64,000 nucleotides of DNA, from positions 2,136,501 to 2,200,500 of the forward strand of contig NZ_CP099917.1 in NCBI RefSeq assembly GCF_030994125.1, given 5' to 3'. The notes under the pieces were generated by a model, which had not been told where the DNA came from, searched no databases, and was given only the letters and a program-made list of their open reading frames with translations. The stretch is from Pseudoalteromonas xiamenensis (GTDB lineage: Bacteria > Pseudomonadota > Gammaproteobacteria > Enterobacterales > Alteromonadaceae). Positions 28,699-36,634 of the stretch are shown one piece after another. Numbering within the stretch: position 1 is the stretch's first letter; every line of letters begins with the position of its first letter. The position numbers and the translations under genes were made by a program.

Positions 28699-28890
28699 AG
28701 CTTAATTGGGGTAACATTATTGTTAATATTATTATGCTGAACAACCAATTTACCATGCTCCGCCAGATAAGGGAACGAAATGAGCTTTATAAAGGCTTAC
28801 AAGACAGAATGGCGTTGTAAATTGCTGGCGAACACAATTTAGGAATTAACGTTTTCTCAATAATCAAAGAAACGTTTGTACCGAATAAAG
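28699..28890. promoter_or_regulatory. Promoter region of the first transporter operon
   Basis: No gene is seen. This AT-rich stretch between the glmU terminator and the HlyD gene must hold the promoter for the HlyD/ABC pair. It contains CTCCGCCAGATA near 28757, close to the conserved hairpin-loop sequence of the precursor region but without the flanking stem. Confidence 0.35.
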
Positions 28891-28914
28891 CAAAACGCAC
28901 TACTGTGCGTTTTG
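28891..28914 (-). terminator. glmU terminator
   Basis: CAAAACGCAC / GTGCGTTTTG with a four-base loop, just after the glmU stop codon; T-rich on both exits. Confidence 0.8.
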
Positions 28915-28934
28915 TTTATATTCAGTCGAGCTGT

Positions 28935-30293
28935 TTATTTTTTGCTTGGGCGTTGCCAACCATCTAAGTTGCGCTGCTTTGTGCGCGCTACAGCAAGTTG
29001 ATTATCATCAACCTTCGCAGTTATCACACTGCCTGCTCCAACCGTTGCCATTGCACCAATTTCAACCGGTGCAACCAACGATGAATTTGAACCGATAAAG
29101 GCATTGTCACCAATAATGGTTTTTGATTTGTTTACGCCATCGTAGTTACACGTAATGGTGCCAGCGCCAATGTTTACTTTCTCACCGACGTCTGTGTCAC
29201 CTAAATACGTTAAATGGTTGGCTTTTGAACCTTTGCCTAGGCGCGTTTTTTTCATTTCAACAAAGTTACCCACGTGCGAATCGTCTTCCATCACCGCACC
29301 TGGGCGTAAACGCGCAAATGGTCCCAATGTACATTTAGCGCCGACGATGGCGTCTTCTATCATCGTATTTGCTTTCACAACCGCGCCATCGGCGATTTTA
29401 CAGTTTTTCAAAACACAATTTGGGCCAATCACCACATTGTTACCCAGTTCCACGTGACCTTCAAAAATCACGTTCACGTCAATGTGTACATCTTCACCCG
29501 TCACCACGGTACCACGTACGTCAACGCGCGACGGATCGGCTAATGTAGCACCATTGAGCATCAATGCTTCCGCTTGCCAGACTTGGTAAGCGCGTTCAAG
29601 TGCCGCAAGTTGTACGCGATTGTTCGCCCCTTCAACTTCCATCGGGTGCACAGGGTGCGCCGAAGTAATTTCAACACCTTCAGCGTGTGCCATCGCGACG
29701 ATATCCGTTAAATAGTATTCTCCTTGCGCATTGTTGTTAGACAATTTGCCCAACCACGATTTCAGCAAGCCACCATTAACCGCCATAATCCCAGTGTTGA
29801 TCTCTTTGATGTTCAACTGCTCTGGCGTCGCATCCTTTTGTTCAACAATCCCAACTAACTTGCCATTTTCACGGATCATTCGACCATAACCCATTGGATT
29901 TTCTAACACGACAGTTAACACCGCTAATCCTTGTTTTGGCGTCACATCGAGCAAACGCTGCAATGTATCTTGTTTTGTCAGTGGCACGTCACCGTATAAA
30001 ATAAGGATTGTTTCATCGTCCGCGAAGTGTTCTTTTGCAACAGACACCGCATGCCCCGTGCCCAACTGCTCCGCCTGCAGTACCCAATTGATTTCATTGT
30101 GCGCCAATTGTTCTTTTAACTGATCGCCTCCGTGTCCAAACACCAAATGCGTTTCCCGTGCACCTAGGGCTTTCGCATTATCGATAACGTGTTGCACCAT
30201 GGGACGACCAGCAACGGGATGAAGTACTTTTGGTAGTTTTGAGCGCATGCGAGTGCCTTTTCCCGCAGCTAAAATCACTGTTGATAGTGTCAT
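28935..30293 (-). CDS. glmU: Bifunctional GlmU: GlcN-1-P acetyltransferase / GlcNAc-1-P uridyltransferase
   Basis: 452 residues from the ATG at 30293 (a GTG two codons earlier is also possible). The N-terminal pyrophosphorylase has [20 protein letters not shown], and the C-terminal left-handed beta-helix has many hexapeptide repeats ([41 protein letters not shown]). It makes UDP-GlcNAc from glucosamine-1-phosphate. It is normally adjacent to atpC and glmS; here it is flanked on both sides by peptide-secretion genes. It has its own terminator and presumably its own promoter in 30300-30530. Confidence 0.98.
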   Translation of the reverse strand: MTLSTVILAAGKGTRMRSKLPKVLHPVAGRPMVQHVIDNAKALGARETHLVFGHGGDQLKEQLAHNEINWVLQAEQLGTGHAVSVAKEHFADDETILILYGDVPLTKQDTLQRLLDVTPKQGLAVLTVVLENPMGYGRMIRENGKLVGIVEQKDATPEQLNIKEINTGIMAVNGGLLKSWLGKLSNNNAQGEYYLTDIVAMAHAEGVEITSAHPVHPMEVEGANNRVQLAALERAYQVWQAEALMLNGATLADPSRVDVRGTVVTGEDVHIDVNVIFEGHVELGNNVVIGPNCVLKNCKIADGAVVKANTMIEDAIVGAKCTLGPFARLRPGAVMEDDSHVGNFVEMKKTRLGKGSKANHLTYLGDTDVGEKVNIGAGTITCNYDGVNKSKTIIGDNAFIGSNSSLVAPVEIGAMATVGAGSVITAKVDDNQLAVARTKQRNLDGWQRPSKK

Positions 30294-30537
30294 GAACACT
30301 AAATCCTTATTTTTTATCGCTTTATTAGCACTAAATGATTCTCTTGGTGTTGTCAGACTGGTCGCGCATGGATACTCAAGCGCAACGAAAGTGGAGAATC
30401 ACAAAATTTGATTGCTATTGTAGCCAGCTAAGATGCTTTTTTTAAGTGAAATGTAAGGCTGTTTTACAGGTGAGGGTTAGTGACACGTGGAATGGGGTCG
30501 ATTCAATCGCGTTGCGAACAGACAAAGTGACTGGATT

Positions 30538-30564
30538 GTGGGTGTTCTTAACCAGAACACCCAC
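30538..30564 (-). terminator. Strong stem-loop after the last precursor gene of block III
   Basis: GTGGGTGTTCT, loop TAACC, AGAACACCCAC: a perfect 11-bp stem, nine bases beyond the stop of the last small gene and upstream of glmU. There is no T-run on the minus strand, so it may be a Rho-assisted terminator or an mRNA-stabilising end. Confidence 0.6.
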
Positions 30565-30573
30565 GTTGCTTAC

Positions 30574-30681
30574 TTAAAATAAGCTTAAAATAGCGTCAAC
30601 GAGCGCTTGTTCTGCACCAAAATAATTTGTGTTTACGCCGCCATTCGCTTGTTTCAACTCTTGGGTATTCAATGTACGCAT
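30574..30681 (-). CDS. GG-leader peptide precursor, helix type
   Basis: 35 residues. The leader MRTLNTQELKQANGG matches the double-glycine type cut by C39 peptidases. The 20-residue remainder (VNTNYFGAEQALVDAILSLF) has no Cys and reads as an amphipathic helix ending in Phe. AGGAA precedes the ATG. It is the last gene of precursor block III. A membrane-active or signalling peptide is possible; no modification site is obvious. Confidence 0.75.
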   Translation of the reverse strand: MRTLNTQELKQANGGVNTNYFGAEQALVDAILSLF

Positions 30682-30696
30682 TTTACTTGTTCCTAA

Positions 30697-30807
30697 TTAA
30701 TTGAACATTTCGCCAACTTCTTGACCGCGCCATGAAACACAACCGCCTGCAACGATGCCACCAGTTACTTCTTTTGATTCTTCTGCTGTTAATGAAAATG
30801 GATGCAT
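30697..30807 (-). CDS. MHPFSL-family GG-leader peptide precursor
   Basis: 36 residues: leader MHPFSLTAEESKEVTGG, core IVAGGCVSWRGQEVGEMFN. The core begins with the xVxGGC motif shared with the precursors at 32576 and 33092 and has one Cys and one Ser, so a single thioether ring is conceivable. A second GG four residues into the core could be an alternative cleavage point. A conserved-loop hairpin lies 57 bp upstream. Confidence 0.75.
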   Translation of the reverse strand: MHPFSLTAEESKEVTGGIVAGGCVSWRGQEVGEMFN

Positions 30808-30863
30808 TTTCCTGTCCTTATTTCTGTTTCTCTAAATTATGCCTAGAAAGGCCCTTATTTAAG

Positions 30864-30889
30864 TGGATGGTCCCGCCAAGTTCCATCCA
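30864..30889 (-). other. Conserved-loop hairpin 1 (CCGCCAAG element)
   Basis: Stem TGGATGG/CCATCCA (7 bp) around loop TCCCGCCAAGTT. It lies between two MHPFSL precursor genes. The stem differs from the other copies while the loop core is kept. Confidence 0.6.
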
Positions 30890-30896
30890 GCAAAAA

Positions 30897-31061
30897 TTAC
30901 ATTATTTTAAAATCACGCGGGTCGCTGCCATCTTCAGGAATCGCCATCGTTACCATGATAGGACCCCCATTTTCTCTCAGTGCAGATGAAACGAAGCCGT
31001 CAGCTACCGAACCACCTGTAACTTGTGAAGATTGTTCTTTTTGCAAAGAAAATGGATGCAT
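30897..31061 (-). CDS. MHPFSL-family GG-leader peptide precursor with IPEDG tail
   Basis: 54 residues: leader MHPFSLQKEQSSQVTGG, core of 37 residues ending MAIPEDGSDPRDFKIM. The core tail is a diverged copy of the VVVTQAIPEDGNDPRL tail in the precursors at 32316 and 32576. No Cys; Ser, Thr, Asp and Glu are present. AAGGAAAC precedes the ATG. Confidence 0.75.
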   Translation of the reverse strand: MHPFSLQKEQSSQVTGGSVADGFVSSALRENGGPIMVTMAIPEDGSDPRDFKIM

Positions 31062-31113
31062 GATTGTTTCCTTATTACATTTAGTGATTGAAATGCCATT
31101 ATTGGCGTATTTA

Positions 31114-31146
31114 AGGTCGGTCTACTCCGCCAAGAATGCCCGACCT
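31114..31146 (-). other. Conserved-loop hairpin 2
   Basis: Stem AGGTCGG/CCGACCT (7 bp), 19-base loop containing CTCCGCCAAGA. It lies about 50 bp upstream of the precursor gene starting at 31061. Confidence 0.6.
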
Positions 31147-32272
31147 CTCAATTCGTTATTTAAATGCGCACTTTTTTGCGGCGCAAGCACATGACGACAG
31201 GATGAAAAAAGTGGACGTCCTGGTCCAAAGCGCGTAATTCCTTCGCTGAAGTCACCATGTTAAGACTCATTACGTTGTCGGGGTTTTTGGTGTCATTATC
31301 AGGACAAACAAGTCCACTAAACACGCCCCCTCGAAAATTGATGAAGCCATGTTGGCTTAAAAAAAGAAAGAATCAAATCAAGCGAAAAATAAAATTATCA
31401 TTACATATCAATATAATAAGTTAAAAACTTATCTGCATATAACGACTATTTACGCGGTAAATATCCTTAGAACAAAACGGAGAAATGAAATGTGCGATTC
31501 GCAATAAAACAACGATGAAAATTAAGGTTTGCTGCAAGTGAGTTTGTACAGACCGCAGCAAACAATGTGCAAATTCAGCTATTTTATCTTGCATTAGATT
31601 GATCATTTGATGTGATTTCCGACACTGCAGAAGCACAACCTTATTCCCGAAATCACTCTCACGAACATTGTTATGAGGTATTCGTTCACCTGGGTCTTTG
31701 ACCCCCAACTGAACATGTCTTTTTCATCAATAAATAACGGGTAACAAAGAGTGTCACTTGCCTTTAAGCAACACAACCTAAAGGCAAATATCTGTTTAGA
31801 CGATGACATCAAATTACACCGTTAGACAAACCAACATATTCATCAAACATGGCTGGACAATAGAAGTTAGCGGCAAACATAACACGCTTATCGACAATCA
31901 TAGACGACCAAATATGCACACTCGGTTCGTTTATACGAGTGAATGCGGGCGTTTAATTTTAAAGGGTTTTACTTATGTTTATCTCATTCGTGATAGTTTG
32001 GAAAGTACGCCATCGGTAGGTGAAAACTCGCCTTTTGTCTAACCCATAAGGTTTTTAGGAGAACATTCCTTGGCCGGATATAGACGTTGCCTTTAGTTAC
32101 AGAGGAATAAGTTGCTTGATAGGTAGATGAGGAAAAATCAGGATAGATGTGGTGGATTTCAACTTGATGGCTTTAGCATTACATTACAGTGTTGTCGGGA
32201 AACGATGAGCCAATCCCCTTTGGCAATTGCTGTCGTGACTACGTGACCATAACAGCCAAGTAGGTAAGTCTA

Positions 32273-32305
32273 GAGAAGGCTGTCTCCGCCAAGATAAGCC
32301 TTCTC
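32273..32305 (-). other. Conserved-loop hairpin 3
   Basis: Stem GAGAAGGCT/AGCCTTCTC (9 bp), loop GTCTCCGCCAAGATA. It lies just after the precursor gene ending at 32316. Confidence 0.65.
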
Positions 32306-32315
32306 CACCGAACGA

Positions 32316-32483
32316 TTACATCGTTAGGTCTAGACGCGGATCATTTCCGTCTTCTGGGATCGCTTGCGTTACCACTACTGGGCCGCCCGCTTCTTTCAGT
32401 GACATCGTAATTTCTACATTGCCAGCAAAAACGCCGCCAGTAACTTGTGAAGCTTGGTCATTTTTTAGTGAAAATGGGTGCAT
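32316..32483 (-). CDS. MHPFSL-family GG-leader peptide precursor with IPEDG tail
   Basis: 55 residues: leader MHPFSLKNDQASQVTGG, then a Cys-free core with VEITMSLKEAGG and the tail IPEDGNDPRLDLTM. It is nearly identical in its C-terminal half to the 66-residue precursor at 32576, which carries an extra Cys-containing insert. AAGGAAAC precedes the ATG. It lies between conserved-loop hairpins 3 and 4. Confidence 0.78.
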   Translation of the reverse strand: MHPFSLKNDQASQVTGGVFAGNVEITMSLKEAGGPVVVTQAIPEDGNDPRLDLTM

Positions 32484-32534
32484 GTTTGTTTCCTTATTTC
32501 TGATTTCTCTTAAGTGCCAAAGGCAGGTTGTTTT

Positions 32535-32566
32535 GGGAAGGTTTCTCCGCCAAGATTCACCTTCCC
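32535..32566 (-). other. Conserved-loop hairpin 4
   Basis: Stem GGGAAGGT/ACCTTCCC (8 bp), loop TTCTCCGCCAAGATTC, between two related precursor genes. Confidence 0.65.
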
Positions 32567-32575
32567 TACGGACGA

Positions 32576-32776
32576 TTACATCGTTAGTTCTAGACGCGGA
32601 TCGTTACCGTCTTCTGGGATTGCTTGCGTTACTACAACTGGGCCGCCCGCTTCTTTCAGTGACAATGTAATTTCTACACCGCCAGTTTCTTTAAATTCGT
32701 ATGTGACACAGCCGCCAGCTACAACGCCGCCTGTTACTTGTGATGATTGGTCATTTTTTAATGAAAATGGGTGCAT
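32576..32776 (-). CDS. MHPFSL-family GG-leader peptide precursor, longest member
   Basis: 66 residues: leader MHPFSLKNDQSSQVTGG, then VVAGGCVTYEFKETGG, then the shared tail with SLKEAGGPVVVT and IPEDGNDPRLELTM. One Cys with several Thr/Ser. It combines the GGC head of the 30697/33092 peptides with the tail of the 32316 peptide, so the family appears to be built by module shuffling or internal deletion. AAGGAG precedes the ATG. Confidence 0.82.
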   Translation of the reverse strand: MHPFSLKNDQSSQVTGGVVAGGCVTYEFKETGGVEITLSLKEAGGPVVVTQAIPEDGNDPRLELTM

Positions 32777-32825
32777 AATAGTCTCCTTATTTCTGATTTC
32801 TCAATGGTGCCCTGATGGGCGTGTT

Positions 32826-32860
32826 AAAGTTGATAGACTCCGCCAAGACTCTTCAACTTT
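32826..32860 (-). other. Conserved-loop hairpin 5
   Basis: Stem AAAGTTGA/TCAACTTT (8 bp), 19-base loop containing GACTCCGCCAAGACT, about 50 bp upstream of the 66-residue precursor gene. Confidence 0.65.
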
Positions 32861-32980
32861 CATTACTTTTAAATTCAAACACGGATTTGACTAACCTAGC
32901 ATGTGATAAAACATACTTTAATCTTGTGTGCTTGATGTTTGAGTCCACGTCACTCAAACGTACTTCATTGCACTCTTTAT

Positions 32981-33082
32981 TTAGAAGAAATTGCGAAGTA
33001 CTTCAATCAAGTTGTCGATTTCCGTTTGAGCCGGATGACCACCTGAAATAGATGAAAGTGCTTTATTATCAATAGATAACAT
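32981..33082 (-). CDS. GG-leader peptide precursor, helix type
   Basis: 33 residues: leader MLSIDNKALSSISGG, core HPAQTEIDNLIEVLRNFF. Cys-free and probably helical, ending Phe-Phe. It resembles in style the peptides at 30574 and 35827. AAGGAT precedes the ATG. It follows the next precursor after nine bases. Confidence 0.72.
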   Translation of the reverse strand: MLSIDNKALSSISGGHPAQTEIDNLIEVLRNFF

Positions 33083-33091
33083 AGTAAATCC

Positions 33092-33199
33092 TTAGTTTTG
33101 AGCACCGTGCTCTGCGAATACGACTGTCATACAACCGCCTTCGATGATTCCGCCATTAACTTGTTGCTGTTCTACTTTCGTTAGTGAAAATGGGTGCAT
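33092..33199 (-). CDS. MHPFSL-family GG-leader peptide precursor
   Basis: 35 residues: leader MHPFSLTKVEQQQVNGG, core IIEGGCMTVVFAEHGAQN with one Cys and one Thr. It shares the xxxGGC core start with two other family members. AGGAG precedes the ATG. Confidence 0.75.
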   Translation of the reverse strand: MHPFSLTKVEQQQVNGGIIEGGCMTVVFAEHGAQN

Positions 33200-33336
33200 T
33201 TTGATCTCCTAAATTTGTCTTAAATGCTCTGTATATTTTATTAGAACGGTGGATGATAGGGCTCAGACAATCAATTTTTTGAGCCTATTCATCTCAACCG
33301 GTAACACCTATTGTTAACGTGTTTAATGGGTTACGA

Positions 33337-33492
33337 TTAGTAAGGAATACAATCGCCACACACGTAGCCACATGTTTCATTTTGTGACCATGCAACTTTT
33401 GGCATGCCGCCGTTAACTTGGTCTGTCAATGAAGGTGACATTGCTTGTTTGTTTAGGTTTTTTACTACTGATTTTTTGATAGTTAATTTCAT
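33337..33492 (-). CDS. Cys-rich GG-leader peptide precursor next to the ATP-grasp gene
   Basis: 51 residues. The leader is long and basic at its start (MKLTIKKSVV...) and ends DQVNGG at residue 29. The core MPKVAWSQNETCGYVCGDC (then IPY) holds three Cys plus Ser and Thr, so it is one of the better candidates for lanthionine or disulfide formation. AGAGGAAA precedes the ATG. It begins 40 bp after the ATP-grasp stop codon on the same strand. Confidence 0.78.
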   Translation of the reverse strand: MKLTIKKSVVKNLNKQAMSPSLTDQVNGGMPKVAWSQNETCGYVCGDCIPY

Positions 33493-33531
33493 TTGTTTTT
33501 CCTCTTGTGTAAGAACTGTCGTTAATAAATT

Positions 33532-34455
33532 TTAGTGTGATTGACCTAACATGTAGTCAATCAAATATTCGGTTACAGGGATCCCTGACCCTTGCTCAAA
33601 TCCCATAAACATCGGCGATGGATTGGCCTCCAAAAAGAAATATTCCCCTTGTTCATTGCGACGCCAATCAATGGCCGTCCAATTCAAAAACAGCGTCTTT
33701 GTTATACTAAGAGCCTGTTCTTCTATCTCTTTTGGAGTATCAATTAAAACCAATTCCATCGCCGCATCGTTTCTGAAATCAGCCTGATCACTTTTTAATT
33801 CAACTGAAAATACTTTTTGCCCAATCACGTACGTTCGAATATTTGTTCCAGCAATAAATTCCTGCACGGTAATTGGCGATTTTGCCAGCGCACTTGCAAC
33901 ACGTTCTGAAGCTAAGTGCGCTTCGGTTAGTATTTCCGTATGGGCACCACCGTATACTGGTTTGAAGATGCTACGCGGTAACATTTCAAAAGCTTGGCGA
34001 ATATCCTCTAAGCTGTTACCTACGTAGGTCTTTGGGATCTTTACTCCGAGCTGACCGACCTTAAGTAATTGAAAAGGCTTTTCTTTATGGTGCTGAAAGG
34101 CTGTCCAGCTATTCACCCATTTAGTGCCAGTATCTAAATGAAACCATGTACGCAGACACGCTAAACTGTCTTGTGCTGCAATACTGTCTTCGGACATAAA
34201 ATTGCTTCGAGTAGCCTCATCACTGACTCCTGAAAAATTGCGCCAAAATACGGCTTGAATTTCGCTTAATTCAAGCGTTTTGCCTTCCGGTAATGTCAAC
34301 CGACCGGTACCATCATTTGGGCAAATACTCAGCTGCGCCTTTTTCGGAAAATCGTAGGTTTGCAACAAATACGCTTCAACGCCACGTAGTTTGAGTTGTT
34401 CTAACATATGCATTGCATGCGGATCTTGATGTTGCCCCATAACGATTACTGCCAT
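33532..34455 (-). CDS. ATP-grasp enzyme, RimK/graspetide-ligase-like
   Basis: 307 residues. An N-terminal pre-ATP-grasp domain (about 1-110) precedes the ATP-grasp fold: a nucleotide-binding Lys in SIFKPVYGGAHTEIL, the hinge ITVQEFIAGTNIRTYVIG, and metal ligands in AIDWRRN and FFLEANPSPMFMGFEQ. The layout resembles RimK-type and MvdC/MvdD-type ligases, which join carboxylates to amines or hydroxyls; graspetide ligases make side-chain ester or amide rings. It lies between a non-GG acidic/His-rich small gene upstream and a Cys-rich precursor downstream, either of which could be its substrate. Which reaction it performs is inferred. Confidence 0.82.
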   Translation of the reverse strand: MAVIVMGQHQDPHAMHMLEQLKLRGVEAYLLQTYDFPKKAQLSICPNDGTGRLTLPEGKTLELSEIQAVFWRNFSGVSDEATRSNFMSEDSIAAQDSLACLRTWFHLDTGTKWVNSWTAFQHHKEKPFQLLKVGQLGVKIPKTYVGNSLEDIRQAFEMLPRSIFKPVYGGAHTEILTEAHLASERVASALAKSPITVQEFIAGTNIRTYVIGQKVFSVELKSDQADFRNDAAMELVLIDTPKEIEEQALSITKTLFLNWTAIDWRRNEQGEYFFLEANPSPMFMGFEQGSGIPVTEYLIDYMLGQSH

Positions 34456-34472
34456 GACTTACTCCTCGCCGA

Positions 34473-34646
34473 TTAATGGATGTGATGAACATCTAAATGG
34501 TCAAAATTGCTGTCACTAGTATTGAACAGATGGCAATCTGCTGAAGCACTGTCCATCAATAGTGTGTCAATACTGTCCACGGCCATTTGTTTATCTAAAA
34601 ATCGTGCTAGTTCGTACTCTGAATAAAAGAATTTTTTGTTCGCCAT
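34473..34646 (-). CDS. Small peptide without GG motif upstream of the ATP-grasp gene
   Basis: 57 residues, no signal peptide, no double glycine. An N-terminal basic/aromatic part (MANKKFFYSEYELARFL) and a middle SIDTLLMDSASADCHLF lead to an acidic, His-rich end NFDHLDVHHIH. AAGGCT lies upstream. It is 17 bp before the ATP-grasp gene, so the two are cotranscribed. It could be the dedicated ATP-grasp substrate, since Ser/Thr and Asp side chains for ring closure are present. A metal-binding role for the His cluster is an alternative. Confidence 0.65.
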   Translation of the reverse strand: MANKKFFYSEYELARFLDKQMAVDSIDTLLMDSASADCHLFNTSDSNFDHLDVHHIH

Positions 34647-35826
34647 ATTTAAAGCCTTATTTCCTGTCCGACGTTTCTCATCTGAGCACGTAAGGACGTT
34701 TAATGATTAACCAATGTCGGGTCCAATTTCATTTTTAGGTGTTAGTTTATTGCCAAGTTTCTTCACTCGACGGAAACCATCATGACGAACATTTTTATAT
34801 TTTTCAAACCACAGAAAAAACGTATTTATACTTAATATTCAACAAGATAAGTTTAAATATTATCTTTGTATAAGTGCTAATTATTGGCTAAATATGGTTG
34901 TTTAAGCGTCAGTCTTGATTTTACTTTTATGCACTAAACACAAGAATCTATCCGCGTATTACCTAGCAGATAACGCTGATGATTAAACGTTTGGTTGAGA
35001 TGGTTTTGAAGAGCATAATCACGCGTTAAGATAGACGCGTTTTTGAGTTTGGGTACAGTTTCGAGACAGGAGAAGCCAACATAGTGTGGTTGATTTAACT
35101 TTGTTGCTTAAACCAGATAAAAACAAAGAAATAATGTTTGTCTCAGATACGATGGATTTAATGTGGCTTGTTTAACACGCTGGTCTAGTAAAAAAATATT
35201 CGGTTGTTCACCATCCGTCAGCTTGACTTATCCGTAAGTCGATAGACTAAAACGAAGTCAATCTGGTCGAATCGCTCTACACCGTTTTTTATTAAGATCA
35301 CAGTTGACGAGCTTGCAGGGTTAAAACGATGGGTCCAACGTCCGTAGTACGACATGCACATCACTTTCCATTCCAACGACAACGTATTCGCCAGTCGAGT
35401 TCCGAAACATTATTGATATACCAGCCCTTTCGTTTCGAACTTTCGTCCATAACTTTTTGGTTGGAGGAACGACACTCTCTTTGATGTAAATAGGTTTTCA
35501 TACGTATCTCGAACACTTGGAATTCTGAGTGTTCAAAGTCAATCACACGTATGGCGTAGACGCTGTTGGCATCAACTACGACAGAACATCAACTGAGACA
35601 ATCGCTCAATGTTTCATTGGTAATGTGTGTGGCGATAATAAAGTGGAGAGAGAAGTCGTATGCTATCGGAATTGAAAAGACAGCGACTTCATTTAGGCAA
35701 TAAAAAAGGGAAGTGCCTGTTTCTACTTCCCTTTTTCAAAAAGAAATTACGGTGTGAAGCGCGTAATTTCAGTACAGAGTCGGACTCTGGTTTCGGTTCG
35801 ACAACTAACCAACTGCTTTTGCGGTC
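34647..35826. other. 1.18-kb stretch without a convincing gene, probable promoter region
   Basis: No GG-leader gene and no recognisable protein is seen; one 61-codon minus-strand frame at 35361-35546 looks random. It should hold the promoter of the ATP-grasp operon (block III) and contains the block II terminator at 35703-35736. Confidence 0.4.
35703..35736 (-). terminator. Terminator of precursor block II
   Basis: AAAAAGGGAAGT / ACTTCCCTTTTT with a ten-base loop, followed on the minus strand by T-rich sequence. It lies about 90 bp after the last gene of block II. Confidence 0.85.
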
Positions 35827-35928
35827 TTAGAATAATGCAAAGCTACTTAAACTGTTGACGATATCTTCGATACTCTGTGGTAAACCGCCATTTACGGCTA
35901 CTACATCATTAACACTAAGTTGTTTCAT
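35827..35928 (-). CDS. GG-leader peptide precursor, helix type
   Basis: 33 residues: leader MKQLSVNDVVAVNGG, core LPQSIEDIVNSLSSFALF. Cys-free, amphipathic and ending in Phe, like the cores at 30574 and 32981. AGGTG precedes the ATG. Last gene of block II. Confidence 0.75.
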   Translation of the reverse strand: MKQLSVNDVVAVNGGLPQSIEDIVNSLSSFALF

Positions 35929-35987
35929 TAAATCACCTATTCAAAATAATTTATTTGTTGTTCGTAAAGTCGCTATGTATCCCGTCT

Positions 35988-36095
35988 TCAAACGTAAACT
36001 TTTGAGCAAAACTTACATTCAATTTGTTTGTGACCACTTCTAGGATAAACGGTATAACCGCCGTAGTAGTCACCAAGAGATGCTCTGAACTTCAC
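35988..36095 (-). CDS. Possible GTG-started GG-leader peptide precursor
   Basis: 35 codons starting at GTG: KFRASLGDYYGG then YTVYPRSGHKQIECKFCSKV (ending YV). A 13-residue leader ending in GG and a Cys-x-x-Cys core fit the array and fill an otherwise empty gap. However, no ribosome site is seen, and it could be a decayed copy. Confidence 0.35.
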   Translation of the reverse strand: MKFRASLGDYYGGYTVYPRSGHKQIECKFCSKVYV

Positions 36096-36128
36096 TTTTA
36101 TCGATAAAAGACAGGGCCAATCTTTACT

Positions 36129-36221
36129 TTAAAGGTCGCATTCAATTTTTGAATAGTCTTCTTTAATTGGATTTAAGCTTCCGCCAATGACTGATTTCAA
36201 TTGTTCAACTGTGAGTGTCAT
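36129..36221 (-). CDS. GG-leader peptide precursor, short acidic
   Basis: 30 residues: leader MTLTVEQLKSVIGG, core SLNPIKEDYSKIECDL with a single Cys near the C-terminus. AAGGAG precedes the ATG. Confidence 0.72.
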   Translation of the reverse strand: MTLTVEQLKSVIGGSLNPIKEDYSKIECDL

Positions 36222-36244
36222 TTCTCGCTCCTTTTCTGACGATA

Positions 36245-36412
36245 TTAAACTGGCAATTTCATTGCTTGCTCATGTGTGAATCGATCGCCGCCGCCACAGC
36301 CACATTCAACGCCACATGAGGAGATCACGCCACCGGCAACCGCGGGTGTCGCCGCAAATGGTAGTGATTTACTTACGCTCAGGTTTTTTATTTTCTTAAC
36401 TGTTACTTTCAT
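36245..36412 (-). CDS. Cys/Gly-rich GG-leader peptide precursor
   Basis: 55 residues from the ATG at 36412, which has AAAGGAG upstream. The leader is 28 residues with a basic start (MKVTVKKIKN) and ends TPAVAGG. The core VISSCGVECGCGGGDRFTHE (then QAMKLPV) has three Cys and two adjacent Ser in its first part, so it is a good candidate lanthionine peptide. The long basic leader resembles that of the precursors at 33337, 36781 and 45482. Confidence 0.78.
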   Translation of the reverse strand: MKVTVKKIKNLSVSKSLPFAATPAVAGGVISSCGVECGCGGGDRFTHEQAMKLPV

Positions 36413-36484
36413 TTTAGAAACTCCTTTCAAACAAAGAGAGGCACAAAACTAAGTGTGGTTTAAATGCCCAAACAAACCCGTGGA

Positions 36485-36613
36485 TTAAAATTCAACCAGC
36501 GTTCTATCGATAGTTTCTCCACAAAAGTGGACTGTTGGAGGGCAGCCACCTGCAACTTGAATTAACGTAGCGTCACAGTGAAGTTCTTTAAGTTTGATTT
36601 TCTTAATTTTCAT
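36485..36613 (-). CDS. CPPT-family GG-leader peptide precursor (copy 1)
   Basis: 42 residues: leader MKIKKIKLKELHC... ending QVAGG at 23, core CPPTVHFCGETIDRTLVEF. It starts with Cys-Pro-Pro-Thr and has a second Cys seven residues later. Paralogue of the next gene upstream, with identical length and spacing. Confidence 0.75.
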   Translation of the reverse strand: MKIKKIKLKELHCDATLIQVAGGCPPTVHFCGETIDRTLVEF

Positions 36614-36634
36614 AAATATTCCTACGAATTTTGA

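Larger units (their letters stand above)
31062..32315. other. 1.25-kb stretch without a convincing gene
   Basis: It holds conserved-loop hairpins 2 and 3 near its two ends. Otherwise only short overlapping open frames on both strands are seen (the longest about 95 codons, on the minus strand at 31421-31708), without ribosome sites or recognisable motifs. I found no GG-leader gene here. It may be decayed mobile or regulatory DNA. Confidence 0.4.

Noticed and set aside
28750..28775. CTCCGCCAGATA upstream of the first HlyD gene as another conserved-loop hairpin
   Set aside because: The loop-like sequence is present, but no pairing stem flanks it and the core differs (CCAGA instead of CCAAGA).
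31160..31270. 36-codon frame starting MSLNMVTSAKELRALDQD as another precursor
   Set aside because: No ribosome site and no GG/GA cleavage motif.
31421..31812. Two overlapping minus-strand frames of 95 and 69 codons, considered as a transposase remnant
   Set aside because: No transposase motif, no inverted repeats or target duplication, no ribosome site. Reported only as a gene-poor stretch.
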